The notes beneath the pieces are model-generated. The model was not told the origin of the DNA. It did not search any database and was given only the letters and a program-made list of their open reading frames with translations. A DNA stretch of 64,000 nucleotides from Oscillibacter valericigenes. GTDB taxonomy: Bacteria; Bacillota; Clostridia; Oscillospirales; Oscillospiraceae. Position 1 is the first letter of the stretch, and each line of letters starts with the position of its first letter. This document shows, one piece after another, positions 17,064 to 25,282 of the stretch. The stretch covers positions 372,001-436,000 of the forward strand of contig NZ_JACSNX010000001.1 in the NCBI RefSeq assembly GCF_016902445.1. Direction: 5' to 3'. The translations under genes were made by a program, and so were the position numbers.

Positions 17064-17249
17064 TCAGCGACTCGTGCAGCTCCGGAGGCCCATGAGGAAG
17101 ATCTCCTCCCTGGAAAGGCTTCTGCTGCGCTCCAGCTCTTTCATCCGAGTGAAGTCAGCCTGGGAGATCACGATGCGGACGGGCACCTGCTTCTGATTGG
17201 TGCCGGGTTTCGTGCGCTGTTCGCGGTTGCGGGATTTCTTGCCGTTCAT
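17064..17249 (-). CDS. Small basic protein, ribbon-helix-helix-like (61 aa)
   Basis: A short gene with an excellent ribosome site (GGAGG six bases before ATG 17249), placed 16 bases after the sortase stop. The Lys/Arg-rich N-terminus is followed by VPVRIVISQADFTRMKEL and RSLSREEIFLMGLRS, a beta strand plus two helices of the kind found in ribbon-helix-helix DNA-binding proteins. It could regulate this operon. The fold assignment is an inference from pattern only. Confidence 0.6.
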   Translation of the reverse strand: MNGKKSRNREQRTKPGTNQKQVPVRIVISQADFTRMKELERSRSLSREEIFLMGLRSCTSR

Positions 17250-17265
17250 AGGATTCCTCCGTCAT

Positions 17266-18060
17266 TTATCGAATCTCTACTGCCTGAACACACAGGCGCA
17301 GAGAGGGCTGGTTCGCAATGCAGGTGATGAGCGTGATCCGATTATCGCCCATCTCATTGAGGTAGGAGTAATCGGTGCTGGAGATGTGGGCGACGGTTTC
17401 GACCTGATAGGTCCTGGTGCCCTGATTGGTCTGATAGGTCACGGTGTCACCGACTTTCACGTTTTTGAGTGCGTTGAAGTAGGGGTGGCTCCCGCGATTA
17501 TGGCTGAACAGCGCGACATTACCCGTCCAGCAGCTGCTGGAGGCATAGTGGCCGGCGCCTTTGGCCATGGAACTTGTGGTAGCGCCTTCATACACCTTGA
17601 CACTCAGGCCGACCCGCTTGATCGTGACGGCCCCGATACTGCCATCGGACTGCGTGAGGTCAGCAACAGTCACCGTGGGCTGATACTCGATCTCGATCGT
17701 GCTCCCGGGTCCGGAAACGACCGCATCGCCGTAATTGACATTGGGATACTCCGCCTTACCCCCGCTCCCGCTGGTCCCCCCGGTCTGGAGTCCATACTGG
17801 GTGCCGGACGTGAGGTAGGGATTCTGGAGAGAACTCTCCAGGAAATCCTGCGCGAGGCCGTACTTGATCTCAGGGATGTCGAAGTCGATCTGGTTCATGC
17901 CGCCGTAATTGTAGGCGCCATCATAGAGATCTTCATAGTTAGTGCTTCCGTAGTAGTCCGTCGCTCCGGTTGTGCTGAAGGTGTAGTCTGCTGCGCTCGC
18001 AGTTACTGCCATGCCGGCCATAAGGCACAGGGAGAGACAGAGCGTGATCAGTTTTTTCAT
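17266..18060 (-). CDS. Sortase family transpeptidase
   Basis: 264 residues. The N-terminal segment MKKLITLCLSLCLMAGMAVTASA is a signal peptide or anchor. The catalytic domain is at about 130-264: catalytic His in NVALFSHNRG, catalytic Cys in ITLITCIANQP (TLxTC type) and the catalytic Arg in PSLRLCVQAVEI. These are the three sortase residues in the right order and spacing. The layout suggests a class C/D-like enzyme. It would cleave LPKTG of the adhesin 1 kb downstream and attach it to the envelope. Its ATG overlaps the stop of the upstream membrane protein gene (ATGA), showing translational coupling. Confidence 0.9.
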   Translation of the reverse strand: MKKLITLCLSLCLMAGMAVTASAADYTFSTTGATDYYGSTNYEDLYDGAYNYGGMNQIDFDIPEIKYGLAQDFLESSLQNPYLTSGTQYGLQTGGTSGSGGKAEYPNVNYGDAVVSGPGSTIEIEYQPTVTVADLTQSDGSIGAVTIKRVGLSVKVYEGATTSSMAKGAGHYASSSCWTGNVALFSHNRGSHPYFNALKNVKVGDTVTYQTNQGTRTYQVETVAHISSTDYSYLNEMGDNRITLITCIANQPSLRLCVQAVEIR

Positions 18061-19202
18061 GTGGGTACCTCCTCATTTCCCATACTGTCACTGCCCGGCG
18101 CATGGCCGACATCCACTTTGAACCAGTAGGGGCCATTCACGGTCCCGACTGTGTGGGTGAAGGATGCGTCGTAGTAGTGGATATTGATGCTGCGCCCGAA
18201 GAGTTTCCGGGCGGTCGCCTCTTCCACCTCAATGGCGATGATGCCTTCGGGCACCTCTTTCAGACGGTCGATGCGCAGCTCAGGGTTCTTTGTCCGGATG
18301 AGGAGCCTGCCGCACTTGTCATACTCGTTGCCCTTGCCAGTTGCGGCATATACCGTACAGTTCTTACGGAAGAGCAGCAGGAATAACAACGCGCCGGCAA
18401 TAATAGCCAGCAGTAAGATGCCAGGGATGATCACCATGGAGGGGCTCGCGAGAAGCCCCTCCGGTTCCACAGTGATCGGCGTGCCGATATAGGTCACGGT
18501 GTATTTGATGCTGGAGACGCCGGAAACGCTGATGGTTCCGACATAGTCTGCCGTGGTGATGTACCCGGTCGCTGTCTTGCTGTATGCGGTGCCGCTGTAT
18601 GTGGCAACGGCTGTGTAGGTGGCAGGCACCAGCTGATCCCCAACCAGAGTCGTGCTTTCGACTGACCATGTGATGTTGGAGAGGCTGAGCGTTCGGCCGT
18701 CCTTGACGACGGTCTTATCGATGTAGGAGCTGTCGTTCCGGTCAAGGCCGGTGTAGTTCTTGGTGGCAGTCACCGTGTAGCTGCTGTCCTTGTAGCCGGC
18801 CACCTGGGTGTCGATCGTGCTGTGGTCCAGCGCCAAGGTGCCGGTCGCGGTGCCGTCATCGTATTCGATTGTGGGCTCCAGGGCGGCCAAGATGTCTTCC
18901 ATGTTCTTAGAGGAAGTCGTGACCGTCACGGTTTCGGTGTGGAGATTCTCCTCATCGAAGGTCTGCTCCTCTTTGGTCGTGCTACTGTAGGAGTAGAGGT
19001 AGCCGTCATACTCGAAGTCATCTTCCACCAGATCCGCCGGGTCCTGTTCCGGGAGCAGGGTGTAAACTTTGATGGCGAGCTGCTGGCCATTGAGGTTCTG
19101 ATAGGTGATGTCGTCAGCGACGTAGTTTGCTGCGCTGGCATTCACAGCCAGTCCGAGGGAGAGCGTGAGCGCCAGAGCCAAAGCCAGAATCGGTTTTCTC
19201 AT
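18057..19202 (-). CDS. Secreted/membrane protein with signal peptide and C-terminal anchor
   Basis: A clear signal peptide (MRKPILALALALTLSLGLAVNASAA), an extracellular part of about 240 residues rich in Thr/Ser/Tyr, a single membrane helix (IIPGILLLAIIAGALLFLLLF) at about residues 268-288 and a cytoplasmic tail of about 90 residues (RTKNPELRIDRLKEVPEGI). An upstream ATG at 19226 is possible, but it has no ribosome site; AAAGGA lies 12 bases before 19202. It is coupled to the sortase gene, so it may be a membrane partner of the sortase or of the mating apparatus. No family name is assigned. Confidence 0.75.
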   Translation of the reverse strand: MRKPILALALALTLSLGLAVNASAANYVADDITYQNLNGQQLAIKVYTLLPEQDPADLVEDDFEYDGYLYSYSSTTKEEQTFDEENLHTETVTVTTSSKNMEDILAALEPTIEYDDGTATGTLALDHSTIDTQVAGYKDSSYTVTATKNYTGLDRNDSSYIDKTVVKDGRTLSLSNITWSVESTTLVGDQLVPATYTAVATYSGTAYSKTATGYITTADYVGTISVSGVSSIKYTVTYIGTPITVEPEGLLASPSMVIIPGILLLAIIAGALLFLLLFRKNCTVYAATGKGNEYDKCGRLLIRTKNPELRIDRLKEVPEGIIAIEVEEATARKLFGRSINIHYYDASFTHTVGTVNGPYWFKVDVGHAPGSDSMGNEEVPT

Positions 19203-19238
19203 AGCATTCTTTGTTCCTTTCTTCATTTTGTTTGGCGG

Positions 19239-19661
19239 TCAGGACGCCTCGTGAGGAGCAAAGCGGCTGCGACCAATTTTGTATTCCGTAATGCAGTCAC
19301 AGAGGATATCAGTCAGCTCACTGGAAGTAAGCGACTCAGAGATCCAGAGGCATTGCCGGTACATGTAGATGCTGCCGCTGTCCTTGAGCACGATGGTGTG
19401 CCAGCCCGTCACGGACTCGCTGTTCAGTTCATTTGCCGTGCGGTACATTTCCGTTTCATTGCCTTCCGCAAACAGGATCTTATCCGCCACGATGACGGAT
19501 AAGATCGACTGCGTGCGGATCATGGAGACGAGGATCACACACTCGGTCTCGTCATCTTTATGGATGGCGACGAAGGTGTCTCCTTTTTCCTCCACGATGT
19601 TCAGGCAATCGCGGATCACTTCACGGCAATGCTGGAGTTTCCCGTGTTTTGAGCCGCGCAT
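19239..19661 (-). CDS. Hypothetical protein, possibly YbjN/type-III-chaperone-like fold (140 aa)
   Basis: Start ATG 19661 is favoured because GAGGTG lies 6 bases before it; 19667 is an alternative. The product has the helix-strand-strand pattern HCREVIRDCLNIVEEKGDTF, then ECVILVSMI, SILSVIVADKI, WHTIVLKD, IYMYRQCLWI, then a C-terminal helix ELTDILCDCIT. This resembles the YbjN / secretion-chaperone fold, but I base that on the pattern only. It overlaps the ribosome site area of the S1-domain gene upstream and is probably co-translated. No metal or nucleotide motif seen. Confidence 0.6.
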   Translation of the reverse strand: MRGSKHGKLQHCREVIRDCLNIVEEKGDTFVAIHKDDETECVILVSMIRTQSILSVIVADKILFAEGNETEMYRTANELNSESVTGWHTIVLKDSGSIYMYRQCLWISESLTSSELTDILCDCITEYKIGRSRFAPHEAS

Positions 19662-19666
19662 GGCCA

Positions 19667-20680
19667 TCACCTCAATCTGGAGTGACGCTTGATCACGCGG
19701 GTGATGAGGCCGAACGCGAGCCCCTGCTCCAGATCCACACTGCGAACGAGGAAGCTCACAGTGTCCAGCTTTGCGGGGATCTCCTTGGTGCGGTAGGTTG
19801 CGGTCTTGGCGTTGGCGCCTGTCTGGAGCCGAATGAAGAAGATCCGGTCGCGGACCCCGGTGACGACTCCGAAGTAGTTGCTGCCGGGGACCAGCTTCTT
19901 CAGAACGGGGAGATCAGGGTTCTCGCTCGCCGCCTTCACGGACAGACGAACGGAGTAATCGCCCGTTTCCTCATCCTGACCGATCTCCATGACTTTCGCA
20001 ACCACCAGGTCGCCGGCGGCGTACAGGTCACTCACATCGGCAAACCACTCCCAGGACAGATCGCTGGCGGGGATGATGGAGTCAACACCGACCGCCTCCA
20101 CGGTGATTCGGTTGTTGCCCACGCCGATGACCCGACAAGCGACACGACTCCCAACCTTTACGCGGTTGGTGCCGTAGTATCGGGCCTGCCTCTGCTTCAG
20201 CGCCTCACGCCGGCTACCGACTGCTGCCCGATGCGTGAAGTCAATGCCGGAGAGCATGAAGTCGATGGTGGCGCCCAGACAGCGCCGCAGGCGCACCTGG
20301 TAGCGGATGGACGGCAGACTGTCCTCCGGCCAGGTGTCCATGAACATCTCCCGGCCAGGGACCAGGATGCGGACACCCTCGTAGTCAACTGCGCAAATGA
20401 TGTTTCCGTTTTCCAGAGTCTCAATGCCGCTGACTACGCCGGTGAGGATCTTATGTGTGTGCATGGCGCCGGAGAGATAGTTCCATTTGACGTCTTCACT
20501 GTCTTCCGGGGTGAAGCCACGCTCCTGATCGTTCAGGATCAGGATGTCGGCCGCACTGCTGGGGGGTCTTTTCGGTACGGACGCAGGTTCCTTCGGTGGT
20601 TCCGCCTGCTGGCTCTGATCAGGAACAGTTTCCAGCTCGGGGACCTGCTGGTCCTCAGTTACCTTTTTTCTGGGGGACAT
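19667..20680 (-). CDS. S1-domain (OB-fold) RNA-binding-like protein in the transfer operon
   Basis: 337 residues from ATG 20680. A charged, proline-rich N-terminus (about 1-50) precedes two or three OB-type units. The clearest is at about 180-250: KVGSRVACRVIGVGNNRITVEAVGV, then SIIPASDLSWEW, then YAAGDLVVAKVMEIG, the classic S1 layout. A related unit lies at about 75-130 (GVVSGIETLENGNI, VDYEGVRILVPGREM), and a third near the C-terminus (GSNYFGVVTGVRDRIFFI). It lies between VirD4 and the sortase block. S1 proteins bind single-stranded RNA or DNA; a role on the transferred strand or on operon mRNA is conceivable but unproven. Confidence 0.8.
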   Translation of the reverse strand: MSPRKKVTEDQQVPELETVPDQSQQAEPPKEPASVPKRPPSSAADILILNDQERGFTPEDSEDVKWNYLSGAMHTHKILTGVVSGIETLENGNIICAVDYEGVRILVPGREMFMDTWPEDSLPSIRYQVRLRRCLGATIDFMLSGIDFTHRAAVGSRREALKQRQARYYGTNRVKVGSRVACRVIGVGNNRITVEAVGVDSIIPASDLSWEWFADVSDLYAAGDLVVAKVMEIGQDEETGDYSVRLSVKAASENPDLPVLKKLVPGSNYFGVVTGVRDRIFFIRLQTGANAKTATYRTKEIPAKLDTVSFLVRSVDLEQGLAFGLITRVIKRHSRLR

Positions 20681-20684
20681 ATGG

Positions 20685-22631
20685 CTATCGCTTCCTTCCT
20701 TTGAGTATTTCATTTAAGTTGACTGCCCGACCAATGGGCGCCTCTTCGTCCATCGATGCAGAGGGGGGTGATGCACCAGTGGGTTTGGGCTGCCCTTCGC
20801 CGGCTTGGTCAACGGAAATGACCGGTTGGTCATTATGCTCCATGACAAAAGCCCGGTTGGATCGTCTCCAATCGGGCTCATGCTGGACTGCTTTGGAATT
20901 GCGCAGTTTCTTGTACTCAGGATGCTTTGAGTAGTCAAAACGGTGCGCTCGGAACACTTTCTGGCCACGGATGAAGATCAGCTCTTCATCAGGCAGCAGA
21001 CGGAGGACTTCATCCGGTGTCAGCAGTTGTCTGCGGCCGAGGGAGTTCGTCCTGCGGAATTGGGGAGTGTAGTTGCTGATGTGCATGGTATTGAGTTCCC
21101 GCATCTCACTTTCCACCTCCACGGAGGCTACGCCGATACGGTCACTGAAGTATTTCGCCGTGAGCATGTCGGTGCAGCCGAGGAATACTGTGGAGTCGCA
21201 TGCGCCCAGGATCTCCTGCCACTGATCGTCAGGGTAGCGGTTTTTCATTTGACCGACGTTCTGGAAAAATACAGCGACAGAGACACCGCGAGAGCGGATG
21301 GTGCTGATCTTCTTCGTAAAGTCTGGGATCAGGCAGCAGTTGGGGAACTCATCCAAGATGAACTTCACCTTCGGCTTGAGGACTCCGCCTTCACAGTGGC
21401 TGTCGGCGTAGCGGATGAGCTTGATGAACAAGAAGCTGAAGAAGAGGGAGCTGAGGAAGTCGAAGGTGTTGTCCTGGTCGGACACAATGCAGAAGTAAGC
21501 GCACTTTTGCTTTCCCGGCAGTTCCAGATCGATCTCATTGTAAGAGGTGATATTGCGGACCTGCTTGGCCTGCATGACTTGGAGCTTACTGCCCAAGCCG
21601 ATGATCACGCTGGTGCGGACGGTCTCGTTGGATTGCATGAAGATCGCAAACGGCGCGAATGCTGGCGAGGGCGGCATTACCTCACCAGTGAATTTGTTGA
21701 CGTGCTCACGGCGGATGCTGCTCATGATCTTATTCAGACTGCGCTCATCCTCTTTGGTCAGCAGTTCGTATACCGTGCCGAGGTTGCGCTTTTCAGGAGG
21801 CATCTCCAGAGAGACGTAGAGGACCAGCGCCTTGAGCAGGTTCAGCTCTGCGTTGAACCAGAAGGCGTCTTTGGAATCGCCGGAGGTGTTGGAAAGGACG
21901 ATGTCACTGAAGGTCTGCGCCATCAGTTCGCTACCGCCCACCTCCCCGAGGCAGTTCCAGGAGTCGCTGTGGTCCATTTCGATCAGATTGAAGACACGGA
22001 CCGTGTAGCCTTGATCCCGCAGGTACTGGCTCATGGACTCGTAGAGTTCCGATTTTGGATCAGTGACGATAATGGACTCCCCTCGCCTGGCCGCTTGAAG
22101 GAGCAGGTTCCGGGAAATGCTTCTCGACTTGCCAGTACCGGAGGCACCGCATATGGCAAGATTGCTGTTGAGTCGGGTCTTCTCCGGCAGTGTGATGACC
22201 TTCCCGGAATTCGTCAGGCCCAGGATGTCCTGCTTGGTCTTACTCGGAGTCGTCAGTTCAAAACAGTTCCTGGCCTCCCGTTCACTCATGAAGCCGGCTG
22301 TGCCGTAACTGCCAGAGCTGGAGATGGTGAGGTTGCGATCGAGGTCGGTCATGCCGCCACGGTTCCAGCCAAGCCGAAGCCCGAAGACGCAGATGAGGGC
22401 AATGCCAATGACGATCGCCGCAATAGCGATCGGGCCTTCCGGGAAGGTGAAGAGTGCGGAGATGATTGCGTCCAGCTCCAGCGACGGTAGGCCGGGCGAG
22501 GTGCGATAGTTGCTGCCTGCCGCCTTCCAAGCATTGATATTGATGATGAATTGGGCAACGATGCCGGCGACAAAGAGCAGCACAGGGATCAGGACGACAA
22601 TGCTGATGATGCCGCCAACTTTTTTCTTCAC
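20685..22631 (-). CDS. virD4: VirD4/TraG-type IV coupling protein
   Basis: 648 residues with two N-terminal membrane helices (about 8-30 and 66-88) and a large cytoplasmic ATPase. Walker A is GASGTGKS at about 162-169. The TDPKSELYESM segment about 30 residues later is a hallmark of TraG/VirD4 proteins. A Walker B is visible as VKFILDEFPN, and the all-alpha/RecA motif FFQNVGQMKNRY follows. It would link the relaxase-DNA complex to the transfer channel at the inner membrane. Its ATG overlaps the stop of the preceding gene by 4 bases, so the two are translationally coupled. Confidence 0.95.
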   Translation of the reverse strand: MKKKVGGIISIVVLIPVLLFVAGIVAQFIININAWKAAGSNYRTSPGLPSLELDAIISALFTFPEGPIAIAAIVIGIALICVFGLRLGWNRGGMTDLDRNLTISSSGSYGTAGFMSEREARNCFELTTPSKTKQDILGLTNSGKVITLPEKTRLNSNLAICGASGTGKSRSISRNLLLQAARRGESIIVTDPKSELYESMSQYLRDQGYTVRVFNLIEMDHSDSWNCLGEVGGSELMAQTFSDIVLSNTSGDSKDAFWFNAELNLLKALVLYVSLEMPPEKRNLGTVYELLTKEDERSLNKIMSSIRREHVNKFTGEVMPPSPAFAPFAIFMQSNETVRTSVIIGLGSKLQVMQAKQVRNITSYNEIDLELPGKQKCAYFCIVSDQDNTFDFLSSLFFSFLFIKLIRYADSHCEGGVLKPKVKFILDEFPNCCLIPDFTKKISTIRSRGVSVAVFFQNVGQMKNRYPDDQWQEILGACDSTVFLGCTDMLTAKYFSDRIGVASVEVESEMRELNTMHISNYTPQFRRTNSLGRRQLLTPDEVLRLLPDEELIFIRGQKVFRAHRFDYSKHPEYKKLRNSKAVQHEPDWRRSNRAFVMEHNDQPVISVDQAGEGQPKPTGASPPSASMDEEAPIGRAVNLNEILKGRKR

Positions 22632-23731
22632 GAGGTATCACCGCCTTTCATAATTCGTACCTCGGTGGGTGTTTTCACAAGGGATTGGATGGTGTTGAGC
22701 TGATAATCGTAGCAGAGCACGATCGTCGGCTCCTCGAATCCGGGCATGAATGCGCTCAGATCGGAGAATGTGAGTAGATCGCATGTGTAGCCGAGAATGA
22801 CGGGCCTTCTGCCGTCCGGGGTCATTGCGTCGTAGAATCGGCTTTCCTTGGGCGGGACAAAGTCCGACAAGGCCACTCGGTTGATTTCCAACTGCTTCTG
22901 CTGGTCTACGATGATGGAGAATAGTGCATCGCCCCGCCGGTCATTGGTGACGAAGAAGATGCTGTTGCAATGAGGGGAGAGGGTAAAGTAGCGGCTGTGG
23001 ACATGCTTCCCCTGCCGCATGAGCTTTTGGGCTACGGGCATTCTGGAGCCAATGATGACCTCGTTGAAGGTGGTGACTGGCATGCCCCGAATATTCAGGA
23101 CCTGCTCCACCATCGCGCTCACGTTCTCCTCAGTGCCGGCGAGCCAGAACATCCGGGTATGACCTGTGTAGTACAGCAGGTAGCCGTAATGCTGGTGTAT
23201 GAGCACCCCCAAGAGCCGCGAGGCCTTCGCATCCACCAGATCGCTCTTTTCGCGGAGTGCCTGGCGGAAATCATGTAAAAAGTAGTAGTAGAATTGCGCT
23301 GGGTCATAGGGCACGGAGGCGGCTTGCGGCTTTGCCAGTAGGCTGGGCTTTTCCTGGGGCAGGAACTTTGCGCCGGCGTGATAGGCCATCAACAGAGCTG
23401 TGGCTTGTGCATGACGACGCATGATCCGATCTGTGGCGTTCCGATTGCCTACATTCAAGTCCTGACGGGCCATGATGTGGACCTGCGCTTTGGGATCACG
23501 CTGCCCGATATACTCAAGCCCCGCCGGCGTCAAACGCAGAGACCTTATCACCCGCTGCCGATACACATCCCGATGCACTGAAAGATAACCACTCTTGATC
23601 GCCCTGTACTTCACATGCCGATTCCATTCCCAATGGCCATCGATCCGATCCGCCAGCTGAGCAGGAAAATCCACACAGTAGCCGACAAACCAGAGAAGCT
23701 CCAGCATACGGTCATCTGACTGGAACAGCAA
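22628..23731 (-). CDS. Hypothetical transfer-operon protein with N-terminal winged-helix-like region (367 aa)
   Basis: Starts at a TTG (23731) with AAGGTGG six bases upstream; no ATG fits. The first 90 residues (RMLELLWFVGYCVDFPAQLADRI, then KSGYLSVHR, then RSLRLTPAGLEYI) have the pattern of a replication-relaxation/winged-helix protein, and the rest is mixed alpha/beta without a motif I know. Coupled to virD4 by a 4-base overlap, so it probably acts in DNA processing or in recruiting substrate to VirD4. A terminator hairpin stands only about 30 bases before its start codon. Confidence 0.7.
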   Translation of the reverse strand: MLFQSDDRMLELLWFVGYCVDFPAQLADRIDGHWEWNRHVKYRAIKSGYLSVHRDVYRQRVIRSLRLTPAGLEYIGQRDPKAQVHIMARQDLNVGNRNATDRIMRRHAQATALLMAYHAGAKFLPQEKPSLLAKPQAASVPYDPAQFYYYFLHDFRQALREKSDLVDAKASRLLGVLIHQHYGYLLYYTGHTRMFWLAGTEENVSAMVEQVLNIRGMPVTTFNEVIIGSRMPVAQKLMRQGKHVHSRYFTLSPHCNSIFFVTNDRRGDALFSIIVDQQKQLEINRVALSDFVPPKESRFYDAMTPDGRRPVILGYTCDLLTFSDLSAFMPGFEEPTIVLCYDYQLNTIQSLVKTPTEVRIMKGGDTS

Positions 23732-23762
23732 AGATAACCACCTTCTCGCTTGAAAAAGATAT

Positions 23763-23788
23763 AAAAACAGCAGGCCTTCAAAGCCTGC
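23763..23788 (-). terminator. Terminator/attenuator directly before the virD4 transcription block
   Basis: Stem gcaggc/gcctgc (extendable with a bulge) and on the minus strand a TTTTTAT tract. It ends about 30 bases before the TTG start of the next gene, leaving no room for a promoter. The downstream genes must be reached by read-through or anti-termination, or the terminator is weak. Confidence 0.55.
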
Positions 23789-23977
23789 GGAATAGACTGC
23801 CGAAAGAAAGCCACATCTCGATCTGCTCGCGGCCCTTTCTGAACATAATCAAAAACACCCCGGTAAATCAGAGCCCTAATTTCATACCGAAAAATGAGGG
23901 CCCAGGTACAGGGTTTCTGTACGGCTGATTTTCATACCAGTTTCTGAACCGATTTTTTTGTAGGTTCCGGTATCTGT

Positions 23978-24613
23978 TTAGAGGTACTTCTCGACCCATT
24001 TCAGCAGGGATTCCGGGAGCATCAGATAAAAATCCGTAGCGTCCCGATCACCCATTTTGGTCGTCTGAAGCACTGAGCAGAGAAGGCCGCTGTCATTGGT
24101 CAGGAACACCGACTCGATCACATCCAGAAACCGCTTGGTCTCAATGTTGTCGTAATCGCGAACACGGCGGGTGCCAAGAGCCGCATCGTACTGGTGGACT
24201 ATGCAGATCACGCACCGTTCAAATCGCTCAATGGGGTCTGCGGCCTGGAACTTCAAAAGGCAGGCACGAAGCGGCCGGGTGAGGTAAAGCGTATTGTCTC
24301 GTGCATTCCGCTTTGGGAGGATAGCGGGGACCGTGATTTTGATCCAGTTCGGGTCTTCACTGACTCGGATGCCCATTGCATCCCCGGCGGTTTCATAGAG
24401 TTCTCTGGCTTTCTCCCATTCCGTCCGTGCCGCAAGGCCACGGAGCCCGACGGTAGCCTGCTCCGCTGTCCGGACAAGGCTATACATCTCATTTTTGGGG
24501 TTATAGCCAGGGGTATCTTCCAGCTTATGAGCCAGCCGGAAGAGTTCTTGGCTCATTTGGTCGTAGTCGGAGGCCAATGTCATCATCGCCTCCATGTAAG
24601 TCTCGTTTATCAT
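23978..24613 (-). CDS. Hypothetical protein (211 aa), possibly DUF6100-like
   Basis: Start ATG 24613 is preceded by GAGG with 6 bases spacing; an upstream GTG at 24625 overlaps that site. The N-terminal 60 residues are helical (EAMMTLASDYDQMSQELFRLAHKL), followed by a mixed region with LTRPLRACLLKF and a C-terminal segment rich in Asp/Thr. It has no membrane segment and no catalytic motif. The general look matches ICE proteins of the DUF6100 type, which I can state only tentatively. The gene starts 9 bases after the next one upstream ends. Confidence 0.6.
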   Translation of the reverse strand: MINETYMEAMMTLASDYDQMSQELFRLAHKLEDTPGYNPKNEMYSLVRTAEQATVGLRGLAARTEWEKARELYETAGDAMGIRVSEDPNWIKITVPAILPKRNARDNTLYLTRPLRACLLKFQAADPIERFERCVICIVHQYDAALGTRRVRDYDNIETKRFLDVIESVFLTNDSGLLCSVLQTTKMGDRDATDFYLMLPESLLKWVEKYL

Positions 24614-24621
24614 GTCACACC

Positions 24622-25152
24622 TCACAGTTCATAGGAGCCTGTCACGCCGTCTTTCCCCACGACGATGACGAAATCATTGCGGAACCTGCGCTCTATGCCC
24701 GCAGCGGCATCGAATGATCGGACAACCAGAAGCCGGCGCACATTACTTGGCAATTCAAAGCAGGTGTCATTGATCAAGGCCAGTGCCTTGTCATTGACGG
24801 GGATAATATCGCAGTCAAATTCACCCGTGGATACCGTCAGGATCGCCGGCATCTCGCCGGCGCAGAAGTCTTGGATGCTGTCCTTGATGCTGATCAGGGC
24901 CCAAAAACTGGCGACGCTGTCATCCCAGTTGACTTTATTGACAGAGAGACGATTGGAGGCCAGGTGCTCGGCATCAGGCAAAATGTAGAGCATTCCCTCC
25001 TGATGGAGCCTGCTCATAATCTTGCTGTACTGTTTGTCCCCAAGATGGGAGAACAACTCACGCATCTGGCAGGCTTCAACGACCCCGAAAATCGAGATCA
25101 GCTTCACCATAATGGTGAGTTCGGAGCCCCGGTACCGACTTGCAAAGGACAT
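24622..25152 (-). CDS. Hypothetical protein with winged-helix-like N-terminus (176 aa), possibly DUF5697-like
   Basis: ATG 25152 has GAGGAG upstream. The N-terminal part (VKLISIFGVVEACQMRELF, then YSKIMSRLHQEGMLYILPD) is the pattern of a winged helix; the C-terminal half is beta-rich (PAILTVSTGEFDCDIIPV, VRRLLVVRSF, NDFVIVVGKDG). It is near what I know as DUF5697, a family of ICE proteins thought to bind DNA. It forms a two-gene unit with the 211-residue gene between VirB4 and VirD4. Function unknown. Confidence 0.6.
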   Translation of the reverse strand: MSFASRYRGSELTIMVKLISIFGVVEACQMRELFSHLGDKQYSKIMSRLHQEGMLYILPDAEHLASNRLSVNKVNWDDSVASFWALISIKDSIQDFCAGEMPAILTVSTGEFDCDIIPVNDKALALINDTCFELPSNVRRLLVVRSFDAAAGIERRFRNDFVIVVGKDGVTGSYEL

Positions 25153-25179
25153 GAATGATCACTCCTCATGTAGAAGATT

Positions 25180-25226
25180 GGCGACATTCAACGCTGGCAG
25201 GGAAACCGTCAACGTTGAACGTCGCC
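25180..25226. repeat. Inverted repeat, 14-bp arms, between virB4 and downstream genes
   Basis: Left arm ggcgacattcaacg (25180-25193) and right arm cgttgaacgtcgcc (25213-25226) match with one mismatch around a 19-base centre. There is no T tract. It lies in the 130-base gap after the VirB4 gene. It could be a protein-binding site (regulator or oriT-like) or an mRNA structure. Confidence 0.5.
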
Positions 25227-25282
25227 GATGTGTAAATTGTGGCGGATGGAGCGTTGCCGCTCGTTGACGAAAAGCGTAAAAA

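Noticed and set aside
20943..22490. A 515-codon plus-strand frame opposite virD4
   Set aside because: Antisense of the coupling protein; no ribosome site.
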